This document shows positions 53,749 to 64,000 of a DNA stretch of 64,000 nucleotides, in pieces. Source of the DNA: UBA2357 sp046295975 (GTDB taxonomy: Bacteria; Pseudomonadota; Gammaproteobacteria; Burkholderiales; Rhodocyclaceae). Both the position numbers and the translations under genes were made by a program. The DNA lies in NCBI GenBank assembly GCA_046295975.1, contig JBKBMG010000003.1:1-64000 (forward strand), in the 5' to 3' direction. Numbering within the stretch: position 1 is the first letter of the stretch; the number at the start of each line of letters is the position of its first letter. Below the pieces are notes generated by a model. That model saw only the letters and a list, made by a program, of their open reading frames with translations. It searched no databases and had not been told where the DNA came from.

Positions 53749-54062
53749 TGTCCTTTTCCTTCTCTGCCCGGCAGGGGCGACCCTTCATTGACTCATTCTA
53801 TTAGCGATTGTTCCCACTGGTAAAGCAATCGCGGCGATCGTCGCGGGCAATGGATCGCCCGCTGCAAACGTCCATATCGGGGCGAAAATACCTGCTTCAA
53901 TACCCGACCGTACGCAGCCGTTGGCTGCTGGATTCTACCTGAAGCCGCTGCCCCGGCGCGGAAAACCGCATGCGCAGCAATACACCGCCCCCGGCGCGCG
54001 CCGCGCGCGCCCGGAGCACGCCGGAAAACCGCCCCCGCAGGCCCCGCCTAACAACGCCCGCA
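53749..54062 (-). other. 314-bp gene-free region upstream of ftsH
   Basis: This separates the DUF364 gene from ftsH. It contains a candidate ftsH promoter (listed separately) overlapped by the inverted repeat GCGATTG/CAATCGC (53804-53810, 53826-53832), and a further stem GCGGGC/GCCCGC around 53843-53862 that may end the upstream operon. The part nearest the DUF364 gene is C-rich, and no credible gene is seen in it. Confidence 0.5.
53795..53824 (-). promoter_or_regulatory. Candidate sigma70 promoter of ftsH
   Basis: On the minus strand TTTACC (53824-53819) and TAGAAT (53800-53795) are separated by 18 bases, with a predicted start about 40 bases before the TTG. I do not see a clear sigma32 heat-shock promoter. 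Confidence 0.4.
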
Positions 54063-54905
54063 TCAACCGGACAGCCGCGCCAGCAGCGCCGCTCCACCCG
54101 GATAACGGTCGCGGTGCAGCGTGAACTTGCGCGCGTGCACACCCCATGCGCCACCGGAACGCAGCGCTTCGACGAAGCCCTGGCGGTCGAGGACCCAGCT
54201 ACCGCCCAGCGAGGTGACGCCCCGGGCGAACAAGGGATCGGGCAGGCAACCCGCGCCGGGGCCGATCATCGCAAAGCGCCGGGCCGAGGTGCATGCGGTC
54301 AGCACCGCGTCCAGGGTATGGTTGAGCAACACTGTGCTGGTCGACAGGATCTTCTCGCAAGCGGCGAGTTCGCGACGGTCCAGGGTGACGCGATAGCCTT
54401 CGCGCGCACCTTGGAGCTCGGGCTTGAGTTCGAGCACCGTGAGTTGCGCGCCGGCATCGATGAAGCGCCCGACGAGCGGCGTGAACAACCCGATCATGCC
54501 GATCCGCTCATCCGCCTGCGGATCGAGTTCGCCGATCGAATCGCTGCTGTCTTCGGGAACGAAACCGCTGCGGTCGAACAGGCTGCGGGTGAGCGCATTG
54601 ATGGCGGCGAAGCCGACCGCCCGTTGCGCCGGATCGGCCGCCAGGTAGCCGCGCGCAAGCGATAACGCGCTTGCGCCGGGCGGAACACCTGCGCCTTCGC
54701 TGAGCCGCGCAAGGGTGCCGTCGAGCATCACGTAGGACAGGCCGATCGCGCCGTCATCGAGTTCCAGCGCGCAGAACTCGCCATTCTTGCTCCCCGCGCT
54801 GGCCAGCGGCGGCAGATGCAGGGCGCGCACCTTAGGTAGCGGCCCACAGCGCGCGTAGCGCGCCAGCCAGTCCAGCCATTCGTCGGCAACCGTTGGGTTC
54901 GTCAT
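54063..54905 (-). CDS. DUF4213/DUF364-like protein (predicted heavy-metal chelation fold)
   Basis: About 280 residues, cytosolic. The N-terminal half has an enolase-N-like pattern (EFCALELDDGAIGLSYVML near 43), as in DUF4213. The C-terminal half has STSTVLLNHTLDAVLTAC near 190 and MIGPGAGCLPDPLFARGV, as in DUF364. DUF364 is annotated in families as putative heavy-metal chelation; I infer the match from motif style. The start overlaps the VWA gene stop by four bases (ATGA), so it is translationally coupled to the RavA/ViaA-like pair. A role in metal or cofactor delivery to the client of that pair is a hypothesis. Confidence 0.65.
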   Translation of the reverse strand: MTNPTVADEWLDWLARYARCGPLPKVRALHLPPLASAGSKNGEFCALELDDGAIGLSYVMLDGTLARLSEGAGVPPGASALSLARGYLAADPAQRAVGFAAINALTRSLFDRSGFVPEDSSDSIGELDPQADERIGMIGLFTPLVGRFIDAGAQLTVLELKPELQGAREGYRVTLDRRELAACEKILSTSTVLLNHTLDAVLTACTSARRFAMIGPGAGCLPDPLFARGVTSLGGSWVLDRQGFVEALRSGGAWGVHARKFTLHRDRYPGGAALLARLSG

Positions 54906-56524
54906 CGCTCGCTCCCGTCGTGGCGCATGGGCGCCGCTTGTGCCGCGGCATGGTGGCCGGCGCGAATCGCAGCGGCGGCATCGCGGCCGTCGCGCGTCTG
55001 CGCCGCCGCATCCGGGGTGCGCAGGGCGCCCGGAAAGTATGCCGCGGTAAGGCGGCTGCTATGCACCGGCACATTCTGGTCGCCACCGCCCAGGCGACGC
55101 CAGTCGCGCACCCAGTGAATGTCGTCGCACAACTCATGCAGGCCTATGGTCTCGCGATCACCGATCAGCACTCCCTGCACCCGCAGACCGGTCGCACTGC
55201 GCGCATGAGCTAGCCGGGCAGCAAGCTCGGGCGTTGCACCGAACTCGCCATCGCTGGCGATGAGCAGGTCGGCCAGTTGCCAGCCAGTGTCTTCCAGGCG
55301 TGCGAGCATACGCTCGAGCACCCCGCAGATGTCGGTGCCGCCGCCAAAACTCTGACCGAGAAAACGTGTGACTCGCTCGAGCCCATCGAACGCCAGGTCC
55401 TCAGCATCGGCGTTAAGTTCCAGCTCGATCAACTCGTCCGGGCCGCTGAACGCGAACACGTGGCAGGCGCGCCGTTGCGTCTGCGCACAGCGCATGGCTT
55501 CGAGCACCACCGCCTTGGCGACCGCCTCGGCCCCGCCCTGCATCGAACCGGATGTATCCACGCACAGCAGCATCGGCCCGGTCTCGCGCTGCCGATCGGG
55601 CACCATCCGTGGAATCGGCAGGGACACCAGGGTGTTACGCGGGCGGCGCTCGCGGAGCACGTCGTCGTCCTCATACGCAAGCAGGCTGCGCTCAGCCCGC
55701 CGTGCGTGCCAGACCAGCCGCAACACGGCATGGCCGAGCAACCAGGCTTCGCTCGGCAGCATCCGCGCGATGCGCCCGCTGCGATGAACCCCGCGGGTCT
55801 GCCCGGGCAGTTCAGGAACGCGGACCTCGCAGTCGGCCGCGGCGCTGACGCTGGCCTGTTCGTCGGAAACGACAGCGCGTGCGGCCGCCTCGGCCGGAGC
55901 GTCGCTCGCCCGGCTACGCCCAAGGCGGCGGATCAGCGCGACCAGTTCGGGCAATTCGCCGACCACCCGATGAATCCGCAACAGTTCTCGCCAGTCGCTG
56001 CTTCGCAGCAGACCGTGCAGCAAGTCCCAGCGGGTGTGCTTGAGCAGATCGCCCAGGTCGCCGAAAAGCTCGGTCAAGGCGCGCATGTCACCGCAACGCT
56101 CGGCCCAGTCGGCCTCGAAGGCGGCGAGCGCACGCGCCAGCGCCTGGTCCTGGGGTGCGCCGCGATCACGGTAGTCGACGATCAGATCGAGATGGAACAA
56201 CAGGCTTTGAAGCACGGTATCGACCAGCGCATCGCGCCCTTCGCAGTGGTCCGTCAGGCCGAGGCCGGCAAAGACGCCGGCCACTGCTGCCATCACCGGC
56301 GGGGGCGGCCAGGCACAGTCGCGTTCATCGGGCAGTCGTCCGTTGAGCAGGGCTTCGCGCCATTGGGCCAGCGCCCCGAGCCGCCCCTCGAGAGCCCCGA
56401 TGGAATGGGTCACGCCACCCAACCACAGCGGGCGCGGCAAGTCGTCGAGCGCAGACAGGCGCGCCTCGTGCAGCTCGAACGTTCGCGCAGTGGGCGGCGC
56501 CAAGGTGTGGCGTGAATCAGGCAT
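54902..56524 (-). CDS. ViaA-like von Willebrand factor A domain protein
   Basis: About 540 residues. The N-terminal 280 residues are helical and without a recognised domain. The VWA domain is C-terminal: the metal-ion-dependent adhesion site has LCVDTSGSMQGG near 330 and FGGGTDICGVLERML near 405, with DLLIASDGEFG near 435. The architecture and the GP-x-L-C-V-DTSGSM / GGTD pattern resemble E. coli ViaA (about 483 residues). The ATG at 56524 overlaps the AAA+ gene stop by eight bases. The extreme C terminus (about 55 residues) is Ala/Arg-rich and variable. Confidence 0.8.
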   Translation of the reverse strand: MPDSRHTLAPPTARTFELHEARLSALDDLPRPLWLGGVTHSIGALEGRLGALAQWREALLNGRLPDERDCAWPPPPVMAAVAGVFAGLGLTDHCEGRDALVDTVLQSLLFHLDLIVDYRDRGAPQDQALARALAAFEADWAERCGDMRALTELFGDLGDLLKHTRWDLLHGLLRSSDWRELLRIHRVVGELPELVALIRRLGRSRASDAPAEAAARAVVSDEQASVSAAADCEVRVPELPGQTRGVHRSGRIARMLPSEAWLLGHAVLRLVWHARRAERSLLAYEDDDVLRERRPRNTLVSLPIPRMVPDRQRETGPMLLCVDTSGSMQGGAEAVAKAVVLEAMRCAQTQRRACHVFAFSGPDELIELELNADAEDLAFDGLERVTRFLGQSFGGGTDICGVLERMLARLEDTGWQLADLLIASDGEFGATPELAARLAHARSATGLRVQGVLIGDRETIGLHELCDDIHWVRDWRRLGGGDQNVPVHSSRLTAAYFPGALRTPDAAAQTRDGRDAAAAIRAGHHAAAQAAPMRHDGSER

Positions 56525-57914
56525 CGAGCGGCTCATGGGCGATCGGTTCGGGCACATCGCCCTGCGCCTCCAGTCGCGGCAAGGCTTCGAAGCCGGCACG
56601 CGCGCGGCGGATGCGCTCGCTCAACACGGCAAGCTCATCCGCCGTCGCCTTCAACTGCTCGGCGATGCGCCGGGCGCATGCGACCTCCATCCACACCCTG
56701 TGCGCACGATAAGCCTCGAATTCCGCCGTACGGGTAGCGTGGCTGGCAAGGTAGTCGCCAACACGCTGCAACAAGGCGTCTATCTGAGCCAGCCGCGCGT
56801 CGATGTGGTGCAGTCCGTAGCGTCGGCGCCGGGTGTGCGTCATGCGCAGGGCCTGGGCGCCGCCCTTGGCGTCGCCAACATCGGCCGCCAACTCAGACGC
56901 AGAAAAGCGCAATCGGCCGTCTTCGTCGTAGTCCAGGTCATTGGCCTGGCGCTCGGCTTCCAGTTGGGCCTCGAAGGCCTCGACGACGCGCGTCAGGCGC
57001 GCGGGGGCAATCGTTCCCAGCACACCCAGTCGGGTCTCCAGCCAGTCGCGCAGCGACTGCTGCGCCTCGGCGCTGGCAGCCACGCAATAAGGCAGCAGCC
57101 AGGTATCCCATTCGACCACCTCGTCACGCCCCTCGCTGGCCGCCGCCGTCCGCAGCAACCCGACGACCTTGACCCAGCGGCGGTCGGATACATACTGCCC
57201 CTGACTGTTCAGGTAACGCCGCACTTCGCCAAGCAACTCGCCGACCGTCCCGGAAAGGGACAGCGACGCCGCACGCGCCGCAAGCGCCTGCAGATCCTCC
57301 TTGCCAAGCGCGTCCCCCAGCGGGTGTTCGGGATGCCCGGCCCCCGAGGCGTCGGAGCGTTCGATCAGACATCGGAAACCCGCATCGCTGACCGGCAGGA
57401 CGTTGAGCCGCAACAGGAAGCGGTCGAAGAAGGCTTCTGCCACCTCGTCGTCCGGCACCGCATTGGTGGCGCCGATCACGCTGACCAAGGGGCAGCGCTG
57501 GCGGCCGGCACCGTTGTCGAACTCGCGCTCGTTGAGCAGGGTCAGCAAGGCGTTGAGAATTGCGCTGTTGGCCTTGAACACTTCGTCGATGAAGGCGATC
57601 GACGCATCCGGCAGGAAGCCGGCGGTATGACGCTCGTAGCGATCCTGCTCGAGCGCACTGATCGACAAGGGACCGAACAACTCCTCCGGAACGGTAAAGC
57701 GGGTGAGCAGCCGCTCGAAGTAGTGGCCATCGCGAAACGCACGGTGCAGACGGCGGGCCAGTTCGCTCTTGGCCGTGCCCGGCGGACCGATCAGCAGGCT
57801 GTGTTCACCGGCCAGGGCGACCAGCAGCACCAGCCTGACCTCCAGGGCGCGCTCGACCAGACCGGCTTCGAGTGGGCCGGGCAAGGCGGCGATACGTTCC
57901 AGGACGCGCTTCAT
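56517..57914 (-). CDS. RavA-like MoxR family AAA+ ATPase
   Basis: About 465 residues from the ATG at 57914, which has GAGGGGGAG upstream. Walker A is LIGPPGTAKSELARRL near 43. FTVPEELFGPLSISALEQ near 73, AFIDEVFKANSAILNALLTL (Walker B) near 105 and IGATNAVPDDEVAEAFFDR (sensor 1) near 145 follow. The sequence EELFGPLSISAL...YERHTAG and YVSDRRWVKVV closely parallel E. coli RavA. The C-terminal 180 residues or so are helical, charged and specific. With the VWA gene it forms a RavA-ViaA-type pair. Such MoxR/VWA pairs act as chaperones that mature or remodel enzymes (NorQ-NorD and CbbQ-CbbO are relatives). Confidence 0.88.
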   Translation of the reverse strand: MKRVLERIAALPGPLEAGLVERALEVRLVLLVALAGEHSLLIGPPGTAKSELARRLHRAFRDGHYFERLLTRFTVPEELFGPLSISALEQDRYERHTAGFLPDASIAFIDEVFKANSAILNALLTLLNEREFDNGAGRQRCPLVSVIGATNAVPDDEVAEAFFDRFLLRLNVLPVSDAGFRCLIERSDASGAGHPEHPLGDALGKEDLQALAARAASLSLSGTVGELLGEVRRYLNSQGQYVSDRRWVKVVGLLRTAAASEGRDEVVEWDTWLLPYCVAASAEAQQSLRDWLETRLGVLGTIAPARLTRVVEAFEAQLEAERQANDLDYDEDGRLRFSASELAADVGDAKGGAQALRMTHTRRRRYGLHHIDARLAQIDALLQRVGDYLASHATRTAEFEAYRAHRVWMEVACARRIAEQLKATADELAVLSERIRRARAGFEALPRLEAQGDVPEPIAHEPLDA

Positions 57915-57960
57915 CGTGACTCCCCCTCGCGGTGGACGTGAGTCCTGGATGATAGCCGAG

Positions 57961-57992
57961 CCCATGTCCGCCGCCTTGATCCAGGACATGGG
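57961..57992. repeat. Hairpin between the FrnE-like gene and the RavA-like gene
   Basis: CCCATGTCC (57961-57969) and GGACATGGG (57984-57992) are perfect arms with a 14-base loop, 33 bases after the FrnE-like stop. A second GC-rich dyad (GCGGGCC/GGCCCGC) lies immediately before the stop side. They may end the FrnE-like transcript. Confidence 0.4.
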
Positions 57993-58025
57993 TGGCGGAT
58001 GGGAGCGGGCCCGCGCCGGCCCGCG

Positions 58026-58685
58026 CTATCTGGCTTCCAGCGCCTGCAGCAACGCCGCGCCGAGCACGCCGCTCGATTGCGCGCCCGACACCGCCAGGCG
58101 ACGGTCGATGATGAAGAACGGCACGCCGCTTACGCCCTCGCGCTGGACCTGCCCTGCCATGCGGGTCACCTCGGCCACACCCTCGTCGCTGGCAAGATAG
58201 TCTTCGACGCGAAGGCGCTCATCGCCGATACGCGCCGCCAGATCGGCCAGAACACCGCGATCGCCGATGTCCAGTCCGTCCTGGAAGTGGCCCCGGAACA
58301 AACCATCGACCAGCGCCACGATACGCTCGGGACGCTGTCCCAGCGACTGCGCACGGTAGGCCAGGCGGTGGGCGTCCAGGGTACTGGGGCGGGTCTGGAT
58401 GCGCTCGAAGGCGAAGTGCAGTCCGTCCGGCTGCGCCGCTTCGGCGACCCGCCTCAGCATCTCGTCCGCCTGGCGTGCGCCACCGAACTTCCCCTCGATG
58501 AAGTCGCGATAGGGTTCGCCCTGGGGGGGCGTGTCCGGATTGAGAAAGTACGGCAGCCAATTGATTCGGAACCGCAGCTGGGGACGCTCGGCCGACAACT
58601 CGGCAAGCGCCTTGTCGAGACGGTGCTTGCCAAGAAAGCACCACGGGCAGACGAAATCGGAGACGACGTCGATATCGATGATCAC
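58026..58685 (-). CDS. DsbA-family thiol oxidoreductase (FrnE-like)
   Basis: About 219 residues. VVSDFVCPWCFLGKHRL at 6-22 holds a CPWC redox centre in a thioredoxin fold interrupted by a helical domain, as in FrnE/2-hydroxychromene-2-carboxylate isomerase relatives. VSGVPFFIIDRRLAVSGAQ near 185 carries the cis-Pro loop. There is no signal peptide, so it acts in the cytosol. The start is a GTG (58685) with AAAGGA upstream. It is 111 bases upstream of the RavA-like gene in the same direction, with a hairpin between, so cotranscription is uncertain. Confidence 0.88.
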   Translation of the reverse strand: MIIDIDVVSDFVCPWCFLGKHRLDKALAELSAERPQLRFRINWLPYFLNPDTPPQGEPYRDFIEGKFGGARQADEMLRRVAEAAQPDGLHFAFERIQTRPSTLDAHRLAYRAQSLGQRPERIVALVDGLFRGHFQDGLDIGDRGVLADLAARIGDERLRVEDYLASDEGVAEVTRMAGQVQREGVSGVPFFIIDRRLAVSGAQSSGVLGAALLQALEAR

Positions 58686-58819
58686 GTTGATTCCTTTGAG
58701 GGCCGTGCTATTTCAACGACCGGTCGGGGGTTGTTGCGACGGATGACGACTGCCAATGTGTGGTCGGGGAGCACGACCGCGCGCACAGACGCGTTCGGCG
58801 AGGAAGGATTGGCGCGCGC

Positions 58820-59440
58820 TCAAGGCTTACGGCCGATGCCAAGCAGGTAGACCTCCGGACTGCGATCGCGCGAGGCCTTGGGCTTGCGCACCTGCAGGCT
58901 GTCGAACAAACCTTGGGCGGTCTTGCGGAACTCCATGAACCCCTGCCCCTGAAACACCTTGGTCACAAACTTGCCGCCCGGTTTGAGATGCCGCTCGGCA
59001 AAGTCCAGCGCCAGTTCCGCAAGATGGATCGAGCGTGCCTGATCGGTCAATTCGATGCCCGACATATTGGGCGCCATGTCGGACAGCACCAGATCGACCG
59101 GCTGACCGTCCAGCTGCGCCTCAAGCGCGGCCAGCACGGCATCTTCCTGAAAGTCGCCCTGGATGAACACCATGCCGGGCATGGGTTCGACCGCGAGTAG
59201 ATCGAGGGCGAACACCCGCCCGCGCGCACCGACCTTCTCGATCGCCACCTGGGTCCACGAGCCGGGCGCCGCCCCCAGGTCGACCACCACCATGCCGGGC
59301 CGGAACAAGTGGTCACGCTCGTCGATCTCCATCAGCTTGTAGGCGGCACGCGAGCGATAACCTTCGGCCTTGGCGCGCTGCACGTAAGCGTCGGTAACGT
59401 GCTCCATCATCCAGGCCTTGCTGGTCTTGGTGCGCTTCAT
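58820..59440 (-). CDS. rlmE: 23S rRNA 2'-O-ribose methyltransferase (U2552)
   Basis: RlmE/RrmJ/FtsJ methylates U2552 of 23S rRNA late in 50S assembly. About 206 residues. VVDLGAAPGSWTQVA near 55 is the SAM-binding motif I, and DLVLSDMAPNMSG near 110 and GGKFVTKVFQGQG near 152 hold the catalytic D and K. The ATG at 59440 (MKRTKTSKAW) is the family start. It is divergent from yhbY by 39 bases. It is normally followed directly by ftsH, but the RavA-like operon intervenes here. Confidence 0.96.
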   Translation of the reverse strand: MKRTKTSKAWMMEHVTDAYVQRAKAEGYRSRAAYKLMEIDERDHLFRPGMVVVDLGAAPGSWTQVAIEKVGARGRVFALDLLAVEPMPGMVFIQGDFQEDAVLAALEAQLDGQPVDLVLSDMAPNMSGIELTDQARSIHLAELALDFAERHLKPGGKFVTKVFQGQGFMEFRKTAQGLFDSLQVRKPKASRDRSPEVYLLGIGRKP

Positions 59441-59479
59441 GGGAGTAGAATCCTTGACCCGAATAGGTTGAGTACTGTA

Positions 59480-59947
59480 ATGATTGATTTGTCCCCGGGC
59501 GAGCGCCGCCGTCTGCGCGCTGAAGCCCATCACCTGAATCCCGTGGTATCGATCGCCGGCAACGGCCTGACCCCCACGGTGCTGGCCGAGATCGAGCGTT
59601 CGCTGCAGGCCCACGAACTCATCAAGATCAAGGTCCACGGCGCCGAACGTGACCAGCGCGAAGCCCTGCTTCAGGAAGTGTGCATTGCCATGCAAGCTGC
59701 CCCGGTGCAGCACATCGGCACCATCCTGGTGGTGTGGCGTGCGCGCCGCGACGAAGACAAGGCCGCCAAAGCGGAAAAACCCGGTACGCCCAAGCGCGTG
59801 GCCACCTCCAAATCTGCGCGCGCCTTTGCCGCCGCCGCTCGCCGTTCGGTATTGATCCAGCAGGCCGCGGAGAAAAAGAAGCGCGGCCCCGCCCGCCGAC
59901 CGCGTGGTCTTGGGGGCAAACCACCGGGCACCTCCGGAAAGCGCTGA
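59480..59947 (+). CDS. yhbY: YhbY-type CRM-domain RNA-binding protein
   Basis: About 155 residues. The CRM domain fills the first 95 residues or so (LSPGERRRLRAEAHHLNPVV, then GNGLTPTVLAEIERSLQAHE and LIKIKVHG), binding pre-50S particles in E. coli. The C-terminal 60 residues are a Lys/Arg/Ala-rich tail absent from E. coli YhbY and typical of betaproteobacterial versions. The ATG at 59480 is preceded by a poor ribosome-binding site. It is divergent from rlmE and convergent with greA. Confidence 0.92.
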   Translation: MIDLSPGERRRLRAEAHHLNPVVSIAGNGLTPTVLAEIERSLQAHELIKIKVHGAERDQREALLQEVCIAMQAAPVQHIGTILVVWRARRDEDKAAKAEKPGTPKRVATSKSARAFAAAARRSVLIQQAAEKKKRGPARRPRGLGGKPPGTSGKR

Positions 59948-60034
59948 CCCCCACCTGGCGGTATTGCTGGGCCGGCCCCATGTGCCGGCTTCGCAACCTT
60001 GGCAGCAGCCCGCCAACCGGGCCGCCGCGCAAGC

Positions 60035-60507
60035 TCAGATATAGCGGACGTCTACGATCTCGTACTCACGCACGCCGCCGGGCGCCTGTACCTCGGCGAT
60101 ATCACCCGCATACTTGCCGATGAGGGCGCGCGCGATCGGCGAACTCACCGAAATCTTGCCTTCCTTCACGTCCGCCTCGTCGTCTCCGACGATTTGATAA
60201 GTGACGGTGTCGCCGGAATCGAGGTCCTCGAGCGCCACGGTCGCACCGAACACGCACCGCCCATCGGCATCCAGCAGCTGCGGATCGATGATCTGGGCGT
60301 TGGAGAGCTTGCCCTCGAGCTCCTTGATGCGCCCCTCGAGAAAACCCTGGCGCTCCTTCGCCGCATCATACTCGGCATTCTCCGACAGATCGCCGTGAGA
60401 GCGCGCCTCGGCAATCGCTGCGATCACCGCGGGGCGTTCCACCGTTTTCAGACGGTGCAACTCATTGCGCAGTTGCTCGGCGCCATTGACGGTCAACGGG
60501 GTCTTGT

Positions 60508-60511
<4 letters not shown>
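60035..60511 (-). CDS. greA: Transcription elongation factor GreA
   Basis: Stimulates RNA cleavage by stalled RNA polymerase. About 158 residues: an N-terminal coiled coil (about 10-75) with the acidic tip GDLSENAEYDAAKERQ near 38, and a C-terminal FKBP-like domain with ISVSSPIARALIGKYAGD near 120. The ATG overlaps the carB stop by four bases, so it is translationally coupled to carAB, a common order. Confidence 0.97.
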
Positions 60512-63735
<3,224 letters not shown>

Positions 63736-63762
63736 GGCCTAACCTCGGTCCTTCATTTGATC

Positions 63763-63782
63763 GCGGCAGCCTGGGCTGCCGC
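63763..63782. repeat. 8-bp perfect hairpin in the carA-carB gap
   Basis: GCGGCAGC-CTGG-GCTGCCGC lies in the 92-base spacer between carA and carB. No T-run follows, so it is unlikely to terminate; it may stabilise the intercistronic RNA. Confidence 0.4.
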
Positions 63783-63827
63783 GGGGTGATTCGGTGCTTG
63801 GGCGCATCGCGCGCCGTTCGGCCCGCG

Positions 63828-64000
63828 TCAGCGGCGCGCTTCGAGCATGTCGATGAAGCGGTCGAACAAATAGGCAACGTCATGCGGGCCGGGGCTGGCT
63901 TCCGGGTGTCCCTGGAAGCAGAACGCCGGTACATCGGTGCGTGCCAGACCTTGCAGGCTGCCGTCGAACAGCGACACATGCGTCGGCCGGAGGTTGGCCG
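63828..64000 (-). CDS. carA: Carbamoyl-phosphate synthase small subunit, C-terminal fragment
   Basis: Only the last 57 codons or so are in the window; the gene continues past the right edge. Reading the minus strand gives THVSLFDGSLQGLARTD followed by FCFQGHPEASPGPHDVAYLF. The last holds the His and Glu of the class I glutaminase triad. It lies 92 bases upstream of carB, in the usual carA-carB order. Confidence 0.93.
   Translation of the reverse strand, partial: ANLRPTHVSLFDGSLQGLARTDVPAFCFQGHPEASPGPHDVAYLFDRFIDMLEARR

Noticed and set aside
53749..54062. Sigma32 heat-shock promoter before ftsH
   Set aside because: No CTTGAA-like -35 with a CCCCAT-like -10 at 13-15 bases was found; only a sigma70-like pair is visible.

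Overview
This is a GC-rich window of ordinary bacterial chromosome, almost certainly from a betaproteobacterium and probably from Rhodocyclales (Thauera / Azoarcus / Aromatoleum-like). The lineage call is inferred from gene order and protein style: tpiA-secG-tRNA-Leu-nuoA-N with separate nuoC and nuoD, ppsA divergent from ppsR, long-form PstC/PstA, folP-glmM downstream of ftsH, and a DUF2863-like protein. I see no insertion sequence, prophage, CRISPR array or rRNA operon. Only one tRNA gene is present.

Layout. 1-7.2 kb (minus strand): a nested stem-loop at the left edge, a small exported DUF2946-like protein, purL, then a cell-envelope trio (M23 peptidase, membrane coiled-coil protein, bactofilin). 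7.2-11.8 kb: ppsA and its regulator ppsR, divergent, then a DUF2863-like gene. 11.9-18.4 kb: an accessory-looking metabolic and transport island. It has a minus-strand operon (3-hydroxyisobutyrate-dehydrogenase-like oxidoreductase, aldehyde dehydrogenase, M20 amidohydrolase), a divergent LysR regulator, and a two-gene membrane protein operon (DUF3100-like plus a small partner). The same 17-bp LysR-type dyad lies in both promoter regions, which ties the island together. 18.6-26.7 kb: msrB, an alpha/beta hydrolase, comEC, a DUF2062 protein, a conserved unknown, lolD-lolC/E and a Nudix hydrolase. 26.8-42.7 kb: the complete 14-gene complex I operon nuoA-N, preceded by tRNA-Leu(GAG), secG and tpiA. 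42.9-49.3 kb: pstS-pstC-pstA-pstB behind a convincing PhoB-type promoter. 49.4-53.7 kb: ftsH-folP-glmM. 54.1-58.7 kb: a tightly overlapping operon of a RavA-like MoxR AAA+ ATPase, a ViaA-like von Willebrand A protein and a DUF4213/DUF364 protein, followed upstream by a FrnE-like thiol oxidoreductase. This block sits between rlmE and ftsH, which are usually adjacent. 58.8-64 kb: rlmE, a divergent yhbY, greA, carB and the 3' end of carA.

How it fits together. Most genes are housekeeping: purine and pyrimidine synthesis, gluconeogenic PEP synthesis and its control, respiration, phosphate uptake, lipoprotein export, peptidoglycan precursor synthesis and proteolysis. The two places most worth experimental attention are the LysR/amidohydrolase/DUF3100 island (an apparently coherent uptake-and-degradation unit of unknown substrate) and the RavA-ViaA-DUF364 operon (an AAA+/VWA chaperone pair coupled to a predicted metal-binding protein, in the same chromosomal neighbourhood as complex I). 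All identifications come from reading the sequence; no database search was run.
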